DNA of 64,000 nt from Pseudomonadota bacterium (GTDB taxonomy: Bacteria > Pseudomonadota > Gammaproteobacteria > Burkholderiales > Thiobacillaceae): NCBI GenBank assembly GCA_029558905.1, contig JAKQCX010000012.1, positions 1-64,000 on the forward strand, given 5' to 3'. This document shows, in pieces, positions 51,524 through 62,893 of this stretch (position 1 is its first letter; every line of letters starts with the position of its first letter). Below the pieces are notes generated by a model. The model was not told where the DNA came from, did no database searches, and saw nothing but the letters and a program-made list of their open reading frames with translations. The translations under genes were made by a program, and so were the position numbers.

Positions 51524-52384
51524 TCAGTCGGCGTTGCCCCACAAACCGTCCGGCTGGCGGCAGGCGGTGCCGCGCACGTGCCGGGCCCCGCCGGCGCCGG
51601 GGACAGCCACCTCGTAGTCCCGGCAGTAGCGGCCGTCCGGGCGGTGCTCGATGGCCCCGGGGATGACGGCGTAGTCCCGGCCGCCACGCGGGTCCCGCCA
51701 GGTGACCTTCTGGCCCGTCTCGGCGAACTCCAGGGCGTGGGCGACGCAGGCCTGGTCCTGGGCGTCCATGTCACGGCCGATGGCGCCGCCCAGCAGCACG
51801 CCGGCGATGGCGCCGCCGATGGTGGCGACGCTGCGGCCGTCGCCCTTGCCGATCCGGCTGCCCAGCAGGCCGCCGGCCACGCCGCCGATGACCCCGCCGA
51901 TCACATCCCGGTTGCAGCGGATGATGCCGCCGGAGGGGGGCTCCGCCACGGGGGGCGGCTCCCAGCCCGGACGGTACACCGGGCCGGAGGGTTCGCGCAG
52001 GATCCAGGGCGGCTGGGCGATCACCACCCTGGCGTGCCTGCCGGGGCGGTGGTCAACGGCCTTGCAGTCGATCTTCTCCTTGAAGCTGCCGTCGCGCTTC
52101 CACTTCCGCTCGATCTTGCAGGGGCCGTCACGGAACTTTTCCGTGTAGTCGCCGCGCGGGTGGCGATAGGGCCCTGCACGCACCCCCTTGCATTCCCGCT
52201 CCTCCTCGTAGCCGCCGTTCGCCTTGTATTCGCGCTCCACCCTGCAGGGGCCGTCGCGGAATTTCTCCTGATATTCCCCACCGTGGTGACCATGCCGGTG
52301 CCGGTCGTCCCGGTCGGCCCGGACCGCCGTGGAGAAGGCCAGGCAGGCGGCCAGCAGCATGAGGGTGCGCGGGTGTAGTCTCAT
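51524..52384 (-). CDS. Glycine-zipper outer-membrane/surface antigen-like protein
   Basis: A 286-residue exported protein. After the signal peptide (to VRADR) two tandem units of about 38 residues share the plan -EKFRDGPC-.-ER-(K)-.-G-.-(E/K)-C-K; units start EYQEKFRDGPCRVERE and DYTEKFRDGPCKIERK. Then come a proline-rich linker, a glycine-zipper segment (DVIGGVIGGVAGGLLGSRIGKGDG ... IAGVLLGGAIG) and a 17-kDa antigen-like C-terminal domain with TGQKVTWRDPRGG and GTACRQPDGLW. It is likely in the outer membrane or periplasm. Start at 52384 chosen for the signal peptide. Confidence 0.82.
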   Translation of the reverse strand: MRLHPRTLMLLAACLAFSTAVRADRDDRHRHGHHGGEYQEKFRDGPCRVEREYKANGGYEEERECKGVRAGPYRHPRGDYTEKFRDGPCKIERKWKRDGSFKEKIDCKAVDHRPGRHARVVIAQPPWILREPSGPVYRPGWEPPPVAEPPSGGIIRCNRDVIGGVIGGVAGGLLGSRIGKGDGRSVATIGGAIAGVLLGGAIGRDMDAQDQACVAHALEFAETGQKVTWRDPRGGRDYAVIPGAIEHRPDGRYCRDYEVAVPGAGGARHVRGTACRQPDGLWGNAD

Positions 52385-52694
52385 GGGATATCTCCTGGAC
52401 GATGGCCGGTCCCCGCCATGCGCGGCGCACCCGGCCAAGGGTGAATCGAGGTGCAAGGTATCACAGCCGGCGCGTGCCGGGCGTCCTCGGCCCTGGCCGG
52501 CCTGGGCCTGCGCCGGCCCGACAATGCGAGGCCGGGAAAACCCGGGCATCACGACGGTGCAGACGGAGACGCCAGCCCATCCATGGGTCGGCCACCCAGC
52601 ATTCCCAGGCCAGCGGCCGTGCCATGCGCGCCGCGCGTCACCGTGGCGTGGGCGTGCAGTTCATGGCCGATGGCCTGCGGACATCACGGCCTGC
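52385..52694. other. Intergenic region with no visible gene
   Basis: 310 very GC-rich bases between bioA and the glycine-zipper gene, both read on the minus strand. A few short open frames lack ribosome sites and families. No T-run terminator or clear promoter could be fixed. It should contain the end of the bioA transcript and the promoter of the glycine-zipper gene. Confidence 0.5.
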
Positions 52695-53993
52695 TCAGTC
52701 CAGGAGCCGCCGGACCACGCTGGCCATCAGCCTCATCTCTTCCTCCTCGACCACATAGGGCGGCATGAAGTACACCGTGTTGCCGATGGGGCGGAGGAAC
52801 AGGCCCATTTCCAGGGCGCGCCGGTGGAAGTCCATGCCGAAGCCGGGGGCGGCATCCCGCACGTCGAAGGCCCAGATCATGCCCAGACTGCGAAAATGTT
52901 CGACGCGGGGATGGGCCGCCAGCGGGGCCAGCAGCCCGGTGAAGCGGGCGGCCTTGGCGCGGTTGGTCCGGATCACATCGTCGGCTTCGAAGATGTCCAG
53001 CACCGCCAGGGCGGCGCGGCAGGCCAGGGGGTTGCCGGTGTAGGAGTGGGAGTGCAGGAAGCCGCGGGCGGTGGCGTCGTCGTAGAACGCGGCATAGATG
53101 TCGTCCGTGGTGAGCACGCAGGACAGGGGCAGGTAGCCGCCGGTGAGGCCCTTGGACAGGCAGAGGAAGTCGGGCCGCACCCCCGCCTGCTCGCAGGCGA
53201 ACAGGGTGCCGGTGCGGCCGAAACCCACGGCGATCTCGTCGGCGATGAGGTGCACCCGGTGGCGGTCGCACATCTCCCGCGCGCAGGACAGGTAGATGGG
53301 GTGGTACATGGCCATGCCGGCGGCGCCCTGGACCAGGGGCTCCAGGATGAGGGCGGCGGTGGCATGGGCGTGCTCCGCCAGCCAGGACTCCAGGCTGGCG
53401 GCGGCGCGCAGGGCGCGGGCCTCGGCGCTCTCCCCGGGCGCGGCCAGGCGGGCGTCCGGACTCATGGCCTGGTGGGTATGACGCAGCAGGGTGGCATAGG
53501 TGTGCTTGAACAGGGCCACATCGGTCACCGACAGAGCCCCCAGGGTCTCGCCGTGGTAGCCGTTTTGCAGGCTGACGAAGCCGGTCTTTTCCGGCCGGCC
53601 CGCGTTGCGCCAGTAATGGAAGCTCATCTTCAGGGCGATCTCCGTGGCGCTGGCGCCGTCGGAGCCGTAAAAGGCGTGGGACAAGCCGGTGAGCAGGGCC
53701 AGGCGCTCCGACAGCTCCACCACCGGGGCGTGGGTGCAGCCCGCCAGGATGACATGCTCTATCCTGGCGAGCTGGTCGGTGATGGCCGCGCTGATGCGGG
53801 GATGGGCGTGGCCGAACAGGTTGACCCACCAGGAGGCGATGCAGTCCAGGTAGCGCCGGCCGTCGTAGTCGATGAGCCATGGGCCTTCCCCGCGGGCGAT
53901 GGGCAGGGGCGGGACCTGCTCCAGATGCTTCATCTGGGTGCAGGGGTGCCAGAGGGCGGCGCGGGTGCGGTCCTGCCAGTCGGCGTTGGTCAT
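52695..53993 (-). CDS. bioA: Adenosylmethionine-8-amino-7-oxononanoate aminotransferase
   Basis: A 432-residue class III aminotransferase with the PLP motif LSKGLTGGYLPLSC (Schiff-base Lys) and the BioA-specific start WHPCTQMKHLE. SWWVNLFGHAHPRI and GYHGETLGALSVTDVALF are further signatures. It transfers the amino group of S-adenosylmethionine to 7-keto-8-aminopelargonate in biotin synthesis. No other bio gene is in the window. It lies 19 bases after the parA gene in the same direction. Confidence 0.95.
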   Translation of the reverse strand: MTNADWQDRTRAALWHPCTQMKHLEQVPPLPIARGEGPWLIDYDGRRYLDCIASWWVNLFGHAHPRISAAITDQLARIEHVILAGCTHAPVVELSERLALLTGLSHAFYGSDGASATEIALKMSFHYWRNAGRPEKTGFVSLQNGYHGETLGALSVTDVALFKHTYATLLRHTHQAMSPDARLAAPGESAEARALRAAASLESWLAEHAHATAALILEPLVQGAAGMAMYHPIYLSCAREMCDRHRVHLIADEIAVGFGRTGTLFACEQAGVRPDFLCLSKGLTGGYLPLSCVLTTDDIYAAFYDDATARGFLHSHSYTGNPLACRAALAVLDIFEADDVIRTNRAKAARFTGLLAPLAAHPRVEHFRSLGMIWAFDVRDAAPGFGMDFHRRALEMGLFLRPIGNTVYFMPPYVVEEEEMRLMASVVRRLLD

Positions 53994-54012
53994 GCCCCTG
54001 GAGTTTCCGCGT

Positions 54013-54777
54013 TTACTGGAAGAACCCCTTGGACAGCAGTTCCATGGTCAGCAGGCGGTAGTCGTGCGCCCCGGCCGACTCCGTGGCGTAGGTGAAGATG
54101 TCCAGGCCATGCGCCGGGCTCTCGGCCAGGGCGGGATCGTCGGTGACGCGGCTCTCGCACAGGCGCAAGCCGTAGCGCTGCTTCAGGCTCGCCAGGGCCT
54201 CCCGGCATTGTGGCCTGCCCTCGTCGAAGCGGGTGAGCACCACGGCGCGCTCGATACGGCGCTTGAGCGGCCCTTCCAGCACGTTGAGGGCCAGGTCCAG
54301 GCGGTTGAGGCCCTGGATGGACAGATAGTCGGCAGTGACGGGGATGAGCACCCGGTCGGCCGCCACCAGGGCGTTGAGGGACAGTACCCCCAGTGAGGGG
54401 GCGCAGTCGATGAGCACCGGGCCTTCCGCGCGCGCGGCGGATTCCGCCAGACCCTTTTTCAACAGACCCGCCACCCCGGCAGTGGAACCCAGCAGGGCGT
54501 CCACCTTGGACAGGTCCGCATGCCCGGGCAGCAGCCGCATGCCGCCGGACAGATGGCGCACCAGGCGGTCCAGGGGGACCTGTTCGCGAAAAAACGCGGC
54601 CGTCGTGACGCCCGCCGGCAGATGCCGCACGCCCAGGGCCAAGCTCACATGGGCCTGGGGATCCAGGTCCACCACCAGGGGCCTGCGCTCCAGCAGGGCC
54701 AGGGAGGCGGCCACATTGAGGCAGGTGGTGGTCTTGCCCACCCCGCCCTTCTGGTTGAACACCGCGATGACTGCCAT
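54013..54777 (-). CDS. ParA-family ATPase (orphan)
   Basis: A 254-residue deviant-Walker ATPase, MAVIAVFNQKGGVGKTTTCLNVAASLA, with the signature Lys in KGGVGKTT, and LIDCAPSLGVLSLNALVAAD as the Walker B region. Such proteins position chromosomes, plasmids or protein complexes on the nucleoid or membrane. No ParB partner or parS-like repeat is adjacent, and it lies between glmS and bioA, so it is not a partition operon. It begins two bases after the glmS stop. Confidence 0.9.
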   Translation of the reverse strand: MAVIAVFNQKGGVGKTTTCLNVAASLALLERRPLVVDLDPQAHVSLALGVRHLPAGVTTAAFFREQVPLDRLVRHLSGGMRLLPGHADLSKVDALLGSTAGVAGLLKKGLAESAARAEGPVLIDCAPSLGVLSLNALVAADRVLIPVTADYLSIQGLNRLDLALNVLEGPLKRRIERAVVLTRFDEGRPQCREALASLKQRYGLRLCESRVTDDPALAESPAHGLDIFTYATESAGAHDYRLLTMELLSKGFFQ

Positions 54778-54779
54778 GC

Positions 54780-56606
54780 CTACTCCACGGTGACGGACTT
54801 GGCGAGGTTGCGCGGCTGGTCCACATCCGTGCCCTTGAGCACGGCCACGTGGTAGGCCAGCAGCTGCAGGGGCACGCTGTAGACGATGGGCGCGGTGCCG
54901 GGGTGGATGTCCGCCAGGGTGAGGTTCTGATAGTGGTCCAGCCCGATTCTCACGTTGTGGTCGGAAAACAGGAACAGCTCGCCGCCGCGCGCGCGCACCT
55001 CCTGCAGGTTGGACAGCACCTTCTCCAGCAGGGGATCGTCGGGCAGGGCGCAGACCACAGGCATGCTGGCATCCACCAGGGCCAGGGGGCCGTGCTTGAG
55101 CTCGCCCGCCGGGTAGGCCTCGGCGTGGATGTAGGAGATCTCCTTCAGCTTCAGGGCGCCCTCCAGGGCGATGGGATAGAAGGCTCCCCGGCCCAGGAAC
55201 AGGGCATGCTGCTTGTCACCGAAGGCCTCGGCCATGCCCCGTATGGCGTTGGACAGCTCCAGCACCACTTCCACCTGACGGGGCAGGGCCTGCAGTTCCT
55301 CCACCAGGCGGGTCTCCTGCTCCGGTGTCATGCCCCGGCGCCGCGCCAGAGCCAGCACCAGCAGGCGCAGGGCGGTGAGCTGGGTGGTGAAGGCCTTGGT
55401 GGAGGCCACGCCGATCTCCGGGCCGGCGCGCGTCATGAGGGCCACGTCGGATTCGCGCGTGAGCGAGGACTCGGGCACGTTGCAGATGGTCATGCTGCCC
55501 ACATAGCCCGCCTGCCCGGCGCCACGCAGGGCGGCCAGGGTGTCGGCAGTCTCGCCGGACTGGGAAATGGACAGGAACAGGGTGCCGGGCGGTACCACCA
55601 CCCTGCGGTAACGGTATTCGCTGGCCACCTCCACGTGGCAGGGCACACCCACTTCCTCCAGCCAGTACCTGGCCACCAGACCGGCGTGGTAACTGGTGCC
55701 GCAGGCGATGATGTGCACCCCCCGGGTGGCGTTGAACAGTTCCTGGGCCTTGTGGCCGAAACTCTCCTCCAGCAGGCGGCCCTTGTGGATGCGGCCTTCC
55801 AGGGTCTCGGCGATGACGGCGGGCTGCTCGAAGATCTCCTTGAGCATGTAGTGGGCATAGGGCCCCTTGTCCGCCGTGGCGGCGGACAGCTGGGAGATGC
55901 GTTCCGGTCGGGTCACCGGGTTGCCTTCCAGGTCGAACACGCGGATGCCGTCACGGGTGATCTCGGCGGTGTCGCCCTCCTCCAGAAAGACGAAGCGGTT
56001 GGTGACGGGCAGCAGGGCGAAGACGTCGGAGGCAAGGAAGTTCTCCCCCTGGCCCAGACCGATCACCAGGGGGCTGCCGGCGCGTGCCACCACCAGCCGG
56101 TCCGCGTCCTCCGGCGTGGCCACCGCCAGTCCGTAGGCTCCCACCAGGCGCTGCGCCGCGTCCTGCACGGCCTCCAGCAGGTCCGGCGTGGTCTCCAGGA
56201 TGTGCGCCAGCAGGTGGGCGATGACCTCGGTATCGGTCTCGGAGCTGAAGGAATAGCCGCGCTCGGTGAGTTCGGCGCGCAGCTCGGCGTGATTCTCGAT
56301 GATGCCGTTATGCACCACCGCCACCTTCTCGCCACTCATGTGCGGGTGGGCGTTGCGCTCCGCCGGCATGCCGTGCGTGGCCCAGCGCGTGTGGGCGATG
56401 CCCAGGTTCCCTGGCGCGGGGCTGCGCTCGGCCATCTCCTTCAGGCGTGCCACCTTGCCCACGGAACGGATGCGGCGCATGGCGCCATCCTCGCCCCGCA
56501 CCGCCAGACCGGCGGAGTCGTAGCCGCGATATTCCAGACGTTGCAGGCCCTCCAGCAGGATGGGGACCACGTTGCGATGGGCGATGGCGCCGACGATGCC
56601 GCACAT
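54780..56606 (-). CDS. glmS: Glutamine-fructose-6-phosphate aminotransferase
   Basis: A 608-residue enzyme. The mature nucleophile is C2 (MCGIVGA); the N-terminal glutaminase domain spans about 1-240 and two SIS sugar isomerase domains span 290-420 and 460-600. It makes glucosamine 6-phosphate for peptidoglycan and LPS. Directly downstream of glmU (15 bases), as in many Gammaproteobacteria. No glmS ribozyme was seen upstream. Confidence 0.97.
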   Translation of the reverse strand: MCGIVGAIAHRNVVPILLEGLQRLEYRGYDSAGLAVRGEDGAMRRIRSVGKVARLKEMAERSPAPGNLGIAHTRWATHGMPAERNAHPHMSGEKVAVVHNGIIENHAELRAELTERGYSFSSETDTEVIAHLLAHILETTPDLLEAVQDAAQRLVGAYGLAVATPEDADRLVVARAGSPLVIGLGQGENFLASDVFALLPVTNRFVFLEEGDTAEITRDGIRVFDLEGNPVTRPERISQLSAATADKGPYAHYMLKEIFEQPAVIAETLEGRIHKGRLLEESFGHKAQELFNATRGVHIIACGTSYHAGLVARYWLEEVGVPCHVEVASEYRYRRVVVPPGTLFLSISQSGETADTLAALRGAGQAGYVGSMTICNVPESSLTRESDVALMTRAGPEIGVASTKAFTTQLTALRLLVLALARRRGMTPEQETRLVEELQALPRQVEVVLELSNAIRGMAEAFGDKQHALFLGRGAFYPIALEGALKLKEISYIHAEAYPAGELKHGPLALVDASMPVVCALPDDPLLEKVLSNLQEVRARGGELFLFSDHNVRIGLDHYQNLTLADIHPGTAPIVYSVPLQLLAYHVAVLKGTDVDQPRNLAKSVTVE

Positions 56607-56621
56607 GAGCGAACTCCTCCG

Positions 56622-57989
56622 TTATTTCTTCTTCACCGGCCGCTGCCAGCCGCTCAGGGTGAGCTGCTTCACCCGCGAGAGGGTGAGTTCGCCCGCCGGT
56701 GCGTCCCGGGTAAGGGTGGTGCCCGCCCCCAGGGTGGCGCCCCGGCCCACGGTCACCGGCGCCACCAGCTGGGTGTCGGAACCGATGAAGACCTCATCCT
56801 CGATGGTGGTGCGGTGCTTGTTGGCGCCATCGTAGTTGCAGGTGATGGTGCCGGCACCGATGTTCACCTTGCGTCCCACCGTGGCGTCGCCGACGTAGGA
56901 CAGGTGGTTGATCTTGCTGTTGCAGCCCACCTGGGCGTTCTTCAGTTCGACGAAGTTGCCCACGTGCACTTCTTCCGCCAGCTCGGTGCCGGGGCGGATG
57001 CGGGCATAGGGGCCGATGCTCGCCCGCGCGCCCAGGCGGGCGGATTCGATGTGGCAGAAGGGCTGGACCACCACGCCCGGGCCCAGCTCCACATCCCGTA
57101 GCACGCAGTTGGCACCCACTTTCGCACCATCCCCCAGGACCACACGACCCTCGAACACGCAGTTGACGTCGATGCTGACGTCGCGGCCGCACTCGATGTG
57201 GCCGCGCACATCCAGACGCGCCGGGTCCGCCAGGGTCACACCGGCCTCCATCAGGCCGCGCGCCACCTCGCGCTGATGGATGCGTTCCAGCTCCGCCAGC
57301 TGGGCCTTGCTGTTCACCCCCAGCACCTCCCAGGCATGCGCGGGTGCATGCGTCTCCACCACCACGCCATCGGCCACCGCCATGGCGATGATGTCGGTGA
57401 GGTAGTACTCGCCCTGGGCGTTGTCGTTCTTCAGGCCCTGGATCCAGGCCTTCAGACGGGCCGTGGGCAGGGCCAGGATGCCGGTGTTGACCTCGCGGAT
57501 GGCGCGTTCGGCATCGTCCGCGTCCTTGTGCTCGACGATGCGGATGACCTGGCCGTCCACGCGCACGATGCGGCCATAGCCCGCCGGGTCATCCAGATCC
57601 ACGCTGAGCAGCCCCACACGGCCGGCCCGGGCCGCGCCCACCAGGGGCTCCAGGGTGGACGGCCGGATCAGGGGCACATCGCCATAGAGCACCAGGGTCA
57701 CGCCCGCGTCCACGAGCCACGGCAGGGCCTGACCCACGGCATGGCCGGTACCCAGCTGCTCGGCCTGGAGCACGAAGCTCAGGTCCTCGGCGGCCATGGC
57801 CTGGGGCACGGCCTCGCCGCCAAAGCCATAGACCACGCAGATGCGTGCCGGTCCCAGGGTCTTGGCGGTATGCACCACATGGGTGAGCAGGGGCTTGCCG
57901 GCCAGGGGGTGCAGGACCTTGGGCAGGTCGGAGCGCATGCGCGTGCCCTTGCCGGCGGCGAGGATGAGAATGTCCAGGGATGGGGCCAT
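56622..57989 (-). CDS. glmU: Bifunctional GlmU uridylyltransferase/acetyltransferase
   Basis: A 455-residue enzyme: N-terminal nucleotidyltransferase with [19 protein letters not shown], then a left-handed beta-helix of hexapeptide repeats with the acetyltransferase site ([25 protein letters not shown]). It makes UDP-N-acetylglucosamine. The start at 57989 ([18 protein letters not shown]) is the family's beginning. In many genomes it follows atpC; here two genes separate them. Confidence 0.97.
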   Translation of the reverse strand: MAPSLDILILAAGKGTRMRSDLPKVLHPLAGKPLLTHVVHTAKTLGPARICVVYGFGGEAVPQAMAAEDLSFVLQAEQLGTGHAVGQALPWLVDAGVTLVLYGDVPLIRPSTLEPLVGAARAGRVGLLSVDLDDPAGYGRIVRVDGQVIRIVEHKDADDAERAIREVNTGILALPTARLKAWIQGLKNDNAQGEYYLTDIIAMAVADGVVVETHAPAHAWEVLGVNSKAQLAELERIHQREVARGLMEAGVTLADPARLDVRGHIECGRDVSIDVNCVFEGRVVLGDGAKVGANCVLRDVELGPGVVVQPFCHIESARLGARASIGPYARIRPGTELAEEVHVGNFVELKNAQVGCNSKINHLSYVGDATVGRKVNIGAGTITCNYDGANKHRTTIEDEVFIGSDTQLVAPVTVGRGATLGAGTTLTRDAPAGELTLSRVKQLTLSGWQRPVKKK

Positions 57990-58042
57990 GATGGGTCGGG
58001 TTGAAGCCACGTTATCGAATCGGATCCTGCCAAAGGCGGCCA

Positions 58043-58070
58043 AGTATAGCGTCACGCGCGGTCCGTAAAG
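58043..58070 (-). promoter_or_regulatory. Candidate glmU-glmS promoter
   Basis: On the minus strand TATACT (58048-58043) is a good -10, with a weak CTTTAC (58070-58065) 16 bases upstream. It is 54 bases before the glmU ATG, in the only AT-richer patch of the region. The match is modest. Confidence 0.4.
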
Positions 58071-58190
58071 GCAGCCCGGAACGCGCGTCTGTCCGGCACC
58101 GGGGCCAGGCCGGCCAGCGTGCCGCCTGCTTATCGGCACTCGACCCGCCCGGCTTAAATGCCGCGGCGATCGTGCGCGCGGTTGCCGGGC

Positions 58191-58556
58191 TCAGGCCCTC
58201 CCTTGTTCCAGGCCGTGGCGGAAATTGGCCAAGAAGGTGGCGATGGACTCGATGAATTCCGGGTCACCCCGGGCCACGTTGATGCTGGCATGCAGGGTGG
58301 TCTCGCCGTTGCGCGTGGTCACCGTCCATTGCAGGGCATTGGGACACGAGAGCAGTTCATAACGCACGCCGTTGCGTACCGCCGTGCAGCGCGCATCGAA
58401 CAGCCCCCACACGCAGCTGATCTCGCCCCGCTCGGCATCGCCCACGGCGTCCACCTCATGGACATCGGCGCACAGGGCCGGCAGACGCGCCAGCGTACAG
58501 CGTGCCCGCAGCTCCGCTTCCGGGATCGCAGGGGTGATGACATGCAGCCATTCCAT
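58191..58556 (-). CDS. Conserved hypothetical protein
   Basis: A 121-residue soluble protein, MEWLHVITPAIPEAELRARCTLARLP..., with five scattered Cys and a strand-rich middle part (YELLSCPNALQWTVTTRNGETTLHASINVARGDPEF). I know no family name. It lies 40 bases after the NSS transporter gene, probably cotranscribed. The codon use fits the region. Confidence 0.6.
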   Translation of the reverse strand: MEWLHVITPAIPEAELRARCTLARLPALCADVHEVDAVGDAERGEISCVWGLFDARCTAVRNGVRYELLSCPNALQWTVTTRNGETTLHASINVARGDPEFIESIATFLANFRHGLEQGRA

Positions 58557-58596
58557 GGGTCCACCTCGCGCATTACGCCCTGGGATGACCCGGCGT

Positions 58597-59937
58597 TTAC
58601 AGATTGCTCCAGAACACGAACACCACCCCCAGGGGCGCGATGAAGCGCGCCACCAGCAGCCAAAGCGCGAAACCCGGCCGGCCCAGACCCAGTTCGGCCC
58701 GCACGCCCCGCTGGTCCAGCTTCCATGCGACGAATACGATGGCCCCCAGGCCTGCCAGCGGCAACATGAGCTTGCTGGTGACGTAATCCAGCAGGTCGAA
58801 GATGTTGAGGTCGAAGAGCCTGACCCCGCTCCACAGGCTGAAGGACAGCAGGGCGGCGATGCCCAGAGCCCAGCTGCCCAGACCTGCCGTCACGGTGGCG
58901 GTGGCCCGTCCCAGGGGGGTGCGTTCCTCGAGCAGTTCCACCACGGGTTCCAGCAGGGAGATGGACGAGGTCAGGGCGGCGAAGCCGAGCAGCAGGAAGA
59001 ACAGGGTGCCGACCGGCACGCCACCCGCCATGTGCCCGAAGGCCAGGGGCAGGGTGACGAACACCAGGCCTGGGCCGGAAGCAGGATCCAGGCCGTGCGC
59101 GAAGACGATGGGGAAGATGGCCATGCCGGCGCATAGGGCAAACAGGGTGTCCAGGAACACCACCGTGCGCGCGGTGCGCAACAGGTCCACTTCACGGCCC
59201 AGGTAGGAACCGTAGGCCATCATGACGCCCATGCCCAGAGACAGAGTGAAAAAGGCGTGCCCCAGCGCGGCCAGCAGCACCTGGGCATCCAGGCGGCTCC
59301 AGTCCGGGGCAAAGAGGAAGCGCAGACCTGCCAGGAAGCTGCCCGTGCTCATGCCATAGCCCACCAGCACCAGGAGGATCAGGGCCAGTGCCGGCATCAT
59401 CAGCCGGCTGGCGCGTTCGATGCCCGTGGACACACCCAAGGCCACCACACCCACAGTAAGGGCCATGAAGAGGGTGTGCCAGCGCAGCAGGTCCATGGGC
59501 CGGGCGAGGAAACGCTCAAAGTCACCGGCGATGGCCAGCTTGTCCAGGCCGTCGAAGCCCCCCAGCGCAGCCTTGCCGATGTACGCCAGAGCCCAGCCGC
59601 CGATCACCGAATAGAAGGACAGGATGAGAAAGGCGGCCAGCACCCCCATGCCTCCCACCAGGGCCCACTGGCGGCCATGGCCGTGCTGACGGGCCAGCCG
59701 CGCCATGGTGTGGACGGGATTGCGCTGACCACGCCGTCCCAGCATCCATTCCGCCACCAGAATGGGCACGCCGATGAAGGTGACGCACAGCAGATACACC
59801 AGCACGAAGGCCGCACCCCCGCTCTGGCCCGTCATGTAGGGAAATTTCCAGATGTTGCCCAGGCCCACGGCGGAACCGGTGGCCGCCAGGACAAAACCCA
59901 GGCGCGAGGACCAGTGGCCGTGGAATTTCCGACTCAT
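58597..59937 (-). CDS. Sodium-dependent (NSS family) transporter
   Basis: A 446-residue inner-membrane protein starting MSRKFHGHWSSRLGFVLAATGSAVGLGNIWKFPYM, the fully diagnostic first segment of neurotransmitter:sodium symporters (PF00209). About 11 hydrophobic segments follow, the bacterial number (as in MhsT and TnaT). It imports an amino acid with sodium ions. The start at 59937 removes an Arg/Pro-rich stretch that would overlap atpC. It separates atpC from glmU. Confidence 0.95.
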   Translation of the reverse strand: MSRKFHGHWSSRLGFVLAATGSAVGLGNIWKFPYMTGQSGGAAFVLVYLLCVTFIGVPILVAEWMLGRRGQRNPVHTMARLARQHGHGRQWALVGGMGVLAAFLILSFYSVIGGWALAYIGKAALGGFDGLDKLAIAGDFERFLARPMDLLRWHTLFMALTVGVVALGVSTGIERASRLMMPALALILLVLVGYGMSTGSFLAGLRFLFAPDWSRLDAQVLLAALGHAFFTLSLGMGVMMAYGSYLGREVDLLRTARTVVFLDTLFALCAGMAIFPIVFAHGLDPASGPGLVFVTLPLAFGHMAGGVPVGTLFFLLLGFAALTSSISLLEPVVELLEERTPLGRATATVTAGLGSWALGIAALLSFSLWSGVRLFDLNIFDLLDYVTSKLMLPLAGLGAIVFVAWKLDQRGVRAELGLGRPGFALWLLVARFIAPLGVVFVFWSNL

Positions 59938-60067
59938 GCCGGGCTGGCCCCGCGTGCCTCGGGGCGGTGCCCACGCCGGCACCGAGGGCGCAGACGCCCG
60001 CGCATGGCTTGCGGGGTGGTCCGTGGCGGCATGCGGCCGGTCCTTCCGCCCGAACCCGTGGCGGGTC

Positions 60068-60493
60068 TCAGTGCTTGATCTTGCGCAGCTTCTGGATGGT
60101 GGCCAGCTGGGCCACGGCCTCGGCCAGTTCGGCCTGCGCGCGCGCGTAGTCCAGGGAGGCGCCGCGGTTTTGCATGGCCTCCTCGGCCAGGCGCTTGGCC
60201 TCCAGGGCGCGGGCCTCGTCCAGGTCGGCACCACGAATGGCGCTATCGGACAGGATGGTGACGATGCCCGGCTGCACCTCCAGCAAGCCGCTGGAGACAT
60301 AGATCACGTCCTCCTCGCCCTTGTCCGGGGACTTGATGCGCACGGAGCCGGGCTTCAGGCGGGTGAGCAGCGGGGTGTGGCGGGGATAGATACCCACCTC
60401 GCCCATCTCCGCCGGCACGATCACATACTCCGCCAGGCCGGAATAGATGGCGGCCTCGGCACTGACGATATCGACATGAATGGTCATTGCCAT
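60068..60493 (-). CDS. atpC: ATP synthase epsilon subunit
   Basis: A 141-residue protein, [19 protein letters not shown], with [22 protein letters not shown] typical of the beta-sandwich domain and two C-terminal helices. It links the rotor to F1 and inhibits ATP hydrolysis. A second ATG two codons later (60487) is possible. Last gene of the atp operon. Confidence 0.96.
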   Translation of the reverse strand: MAMTIHVDIVSAEAAIYSGLAEYVIVPAEMGEVGIYPRHTPLLTRLKPGSVRIKSPDKGEEDVIYVSSGLLEVQPGIVTILSDSAIRGADLDEARALEAKRLAEEAMQNRGASLDYARAQAELAEAVAQLATIQKLRKIKH

Positions 60494-60589
60494 GTCAAAT
60501 TTCCTGAAAGGGGGGAAGAGGCGAGGTGGAAAGACTGGTGGGCGTCCCGCTCTCCACCCCATGCCCCGCGCTGCGCATGCCTCACGGAT

Positions 60590-61978
<1,389 letters not shown>

Positions 61979-62013
61979 CTAATTTCCTGAAAGCGAATGC
62001 GGTACCTGGAGAC

Positions 62014-62880
62014 TCATACGGCGGCGGCGCCGGCGACGATCTCGCTGATTTCCTGGGTGATGGCGGCCTGACGGGTCTTGTTGTAGACCAGCTTGAGCTC
62101 GTCGATCACGCTCTTGGCGTTGTCGGATGCGGCCTTCATGGCCACCATGCGGGCGGACTGCTCACAAGCCATGTTCTCGGTCACGGCCTGATAGATCAGC
62201 GCCTCGATGTAGCGCACCATGAGGCCGTCCACCACGCCCCTGGCCTCAGGCTCGTAGATGTAGTCCCAGTGGTGTTCGGCCTTTTCCTCCGCCTCTTCCG
62301 CCGACAGGGGTACCAGCTGCTTGAAGGAGGGCTCCTGTTTCATGGTGGAGACGAAGCGGCTGTAGATCAGATACAGGGCATCGATGCGGCCTTCCTTGTA
62401 GGCGTCCAGCATGACCTGCACCGGGCCGATGAGACGCTCCATCTGGGGCGTGTCTCCCAGGCCGGTGACCTGCGCGGCCACATTGCCCCCGAGGCGCTGG
62501 ATGAAGCCCAGGCCCTTGTTGCCCACCGCGCAGACATCCACCTCCACCTGCTGCTCGTCCCAGGCCTTCATCCTGGCCAGCGCCACGCGCAGGGCATTGG
62601 TGTTCAGGCCGCCGCACAGACCCTTGTCGGTGGTCACCAGGATGACACCCACGCGCCGGATGCTGGCGCGGGGCACCACGAAGGGGTGGCGATACTCGGG
62701 GTGGGCCTGGCTGAAGTGGGCCGCCATGCGGGCGATCTTCTCGGCGTAGGGACGGGCGTGACGCATGCGCTCCTGGGCCTTGCGCATCTTGGCAGCGGCG
62801 ACCATCTCCATGGCGCGGGTGATCTTGCGCGTGTTTTCCACGCTCTTGATCTTGGTGCGAATCTCTTTTCCGGCGGCCAT
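62014..62880 (-). CDS. atpG: ATP synthase gamma subunit
   Basis: A 288-residue protein with both signature ends: [31 protein letters not shown] at the N-terminus and [35 protein letters not shown] at the C-terminus. It is the rotating shaft of F1. The start at 62880 ([11 protein letters not shown]) is the normal beginning. Thirteen bases after atpA. Confidence 0.98.
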   Translation of the reverse strand: MAAGKEIRTKIKSVENTRKITRAMEMVAAAKMRKAQERMRHARPYAEKIARMAAHFSQAHPEYRHPFVVPRASIRRVGVILVTTDKGLCGGLNTNALRVALARMKAWDEQQVEVDVCAVGNKGLGFIQRLGGNVAAQVTGLGDTPQMERLIGPVQVMLDAYKEGRIDALYLIYSRFVSTMKQEPSFKQLVPLSAEEAEEKAEHHWDYIYEPEARGVVDGLMVRYIEALIYQAVTENMACEQSARMVAMKAASDNAKSVIDELKLVYNKTRQAAITQEISEIVAGAAAV

Positions 62881-62893
62881 CGTACAGTCCCGG

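Noticed and set aside
54780-58190. glmS ribozyme or riboswitch ahead of glmU-glmS
   Set aside because: No conserved core was visible and such ribozymes occur in Gram-positive bacteria.
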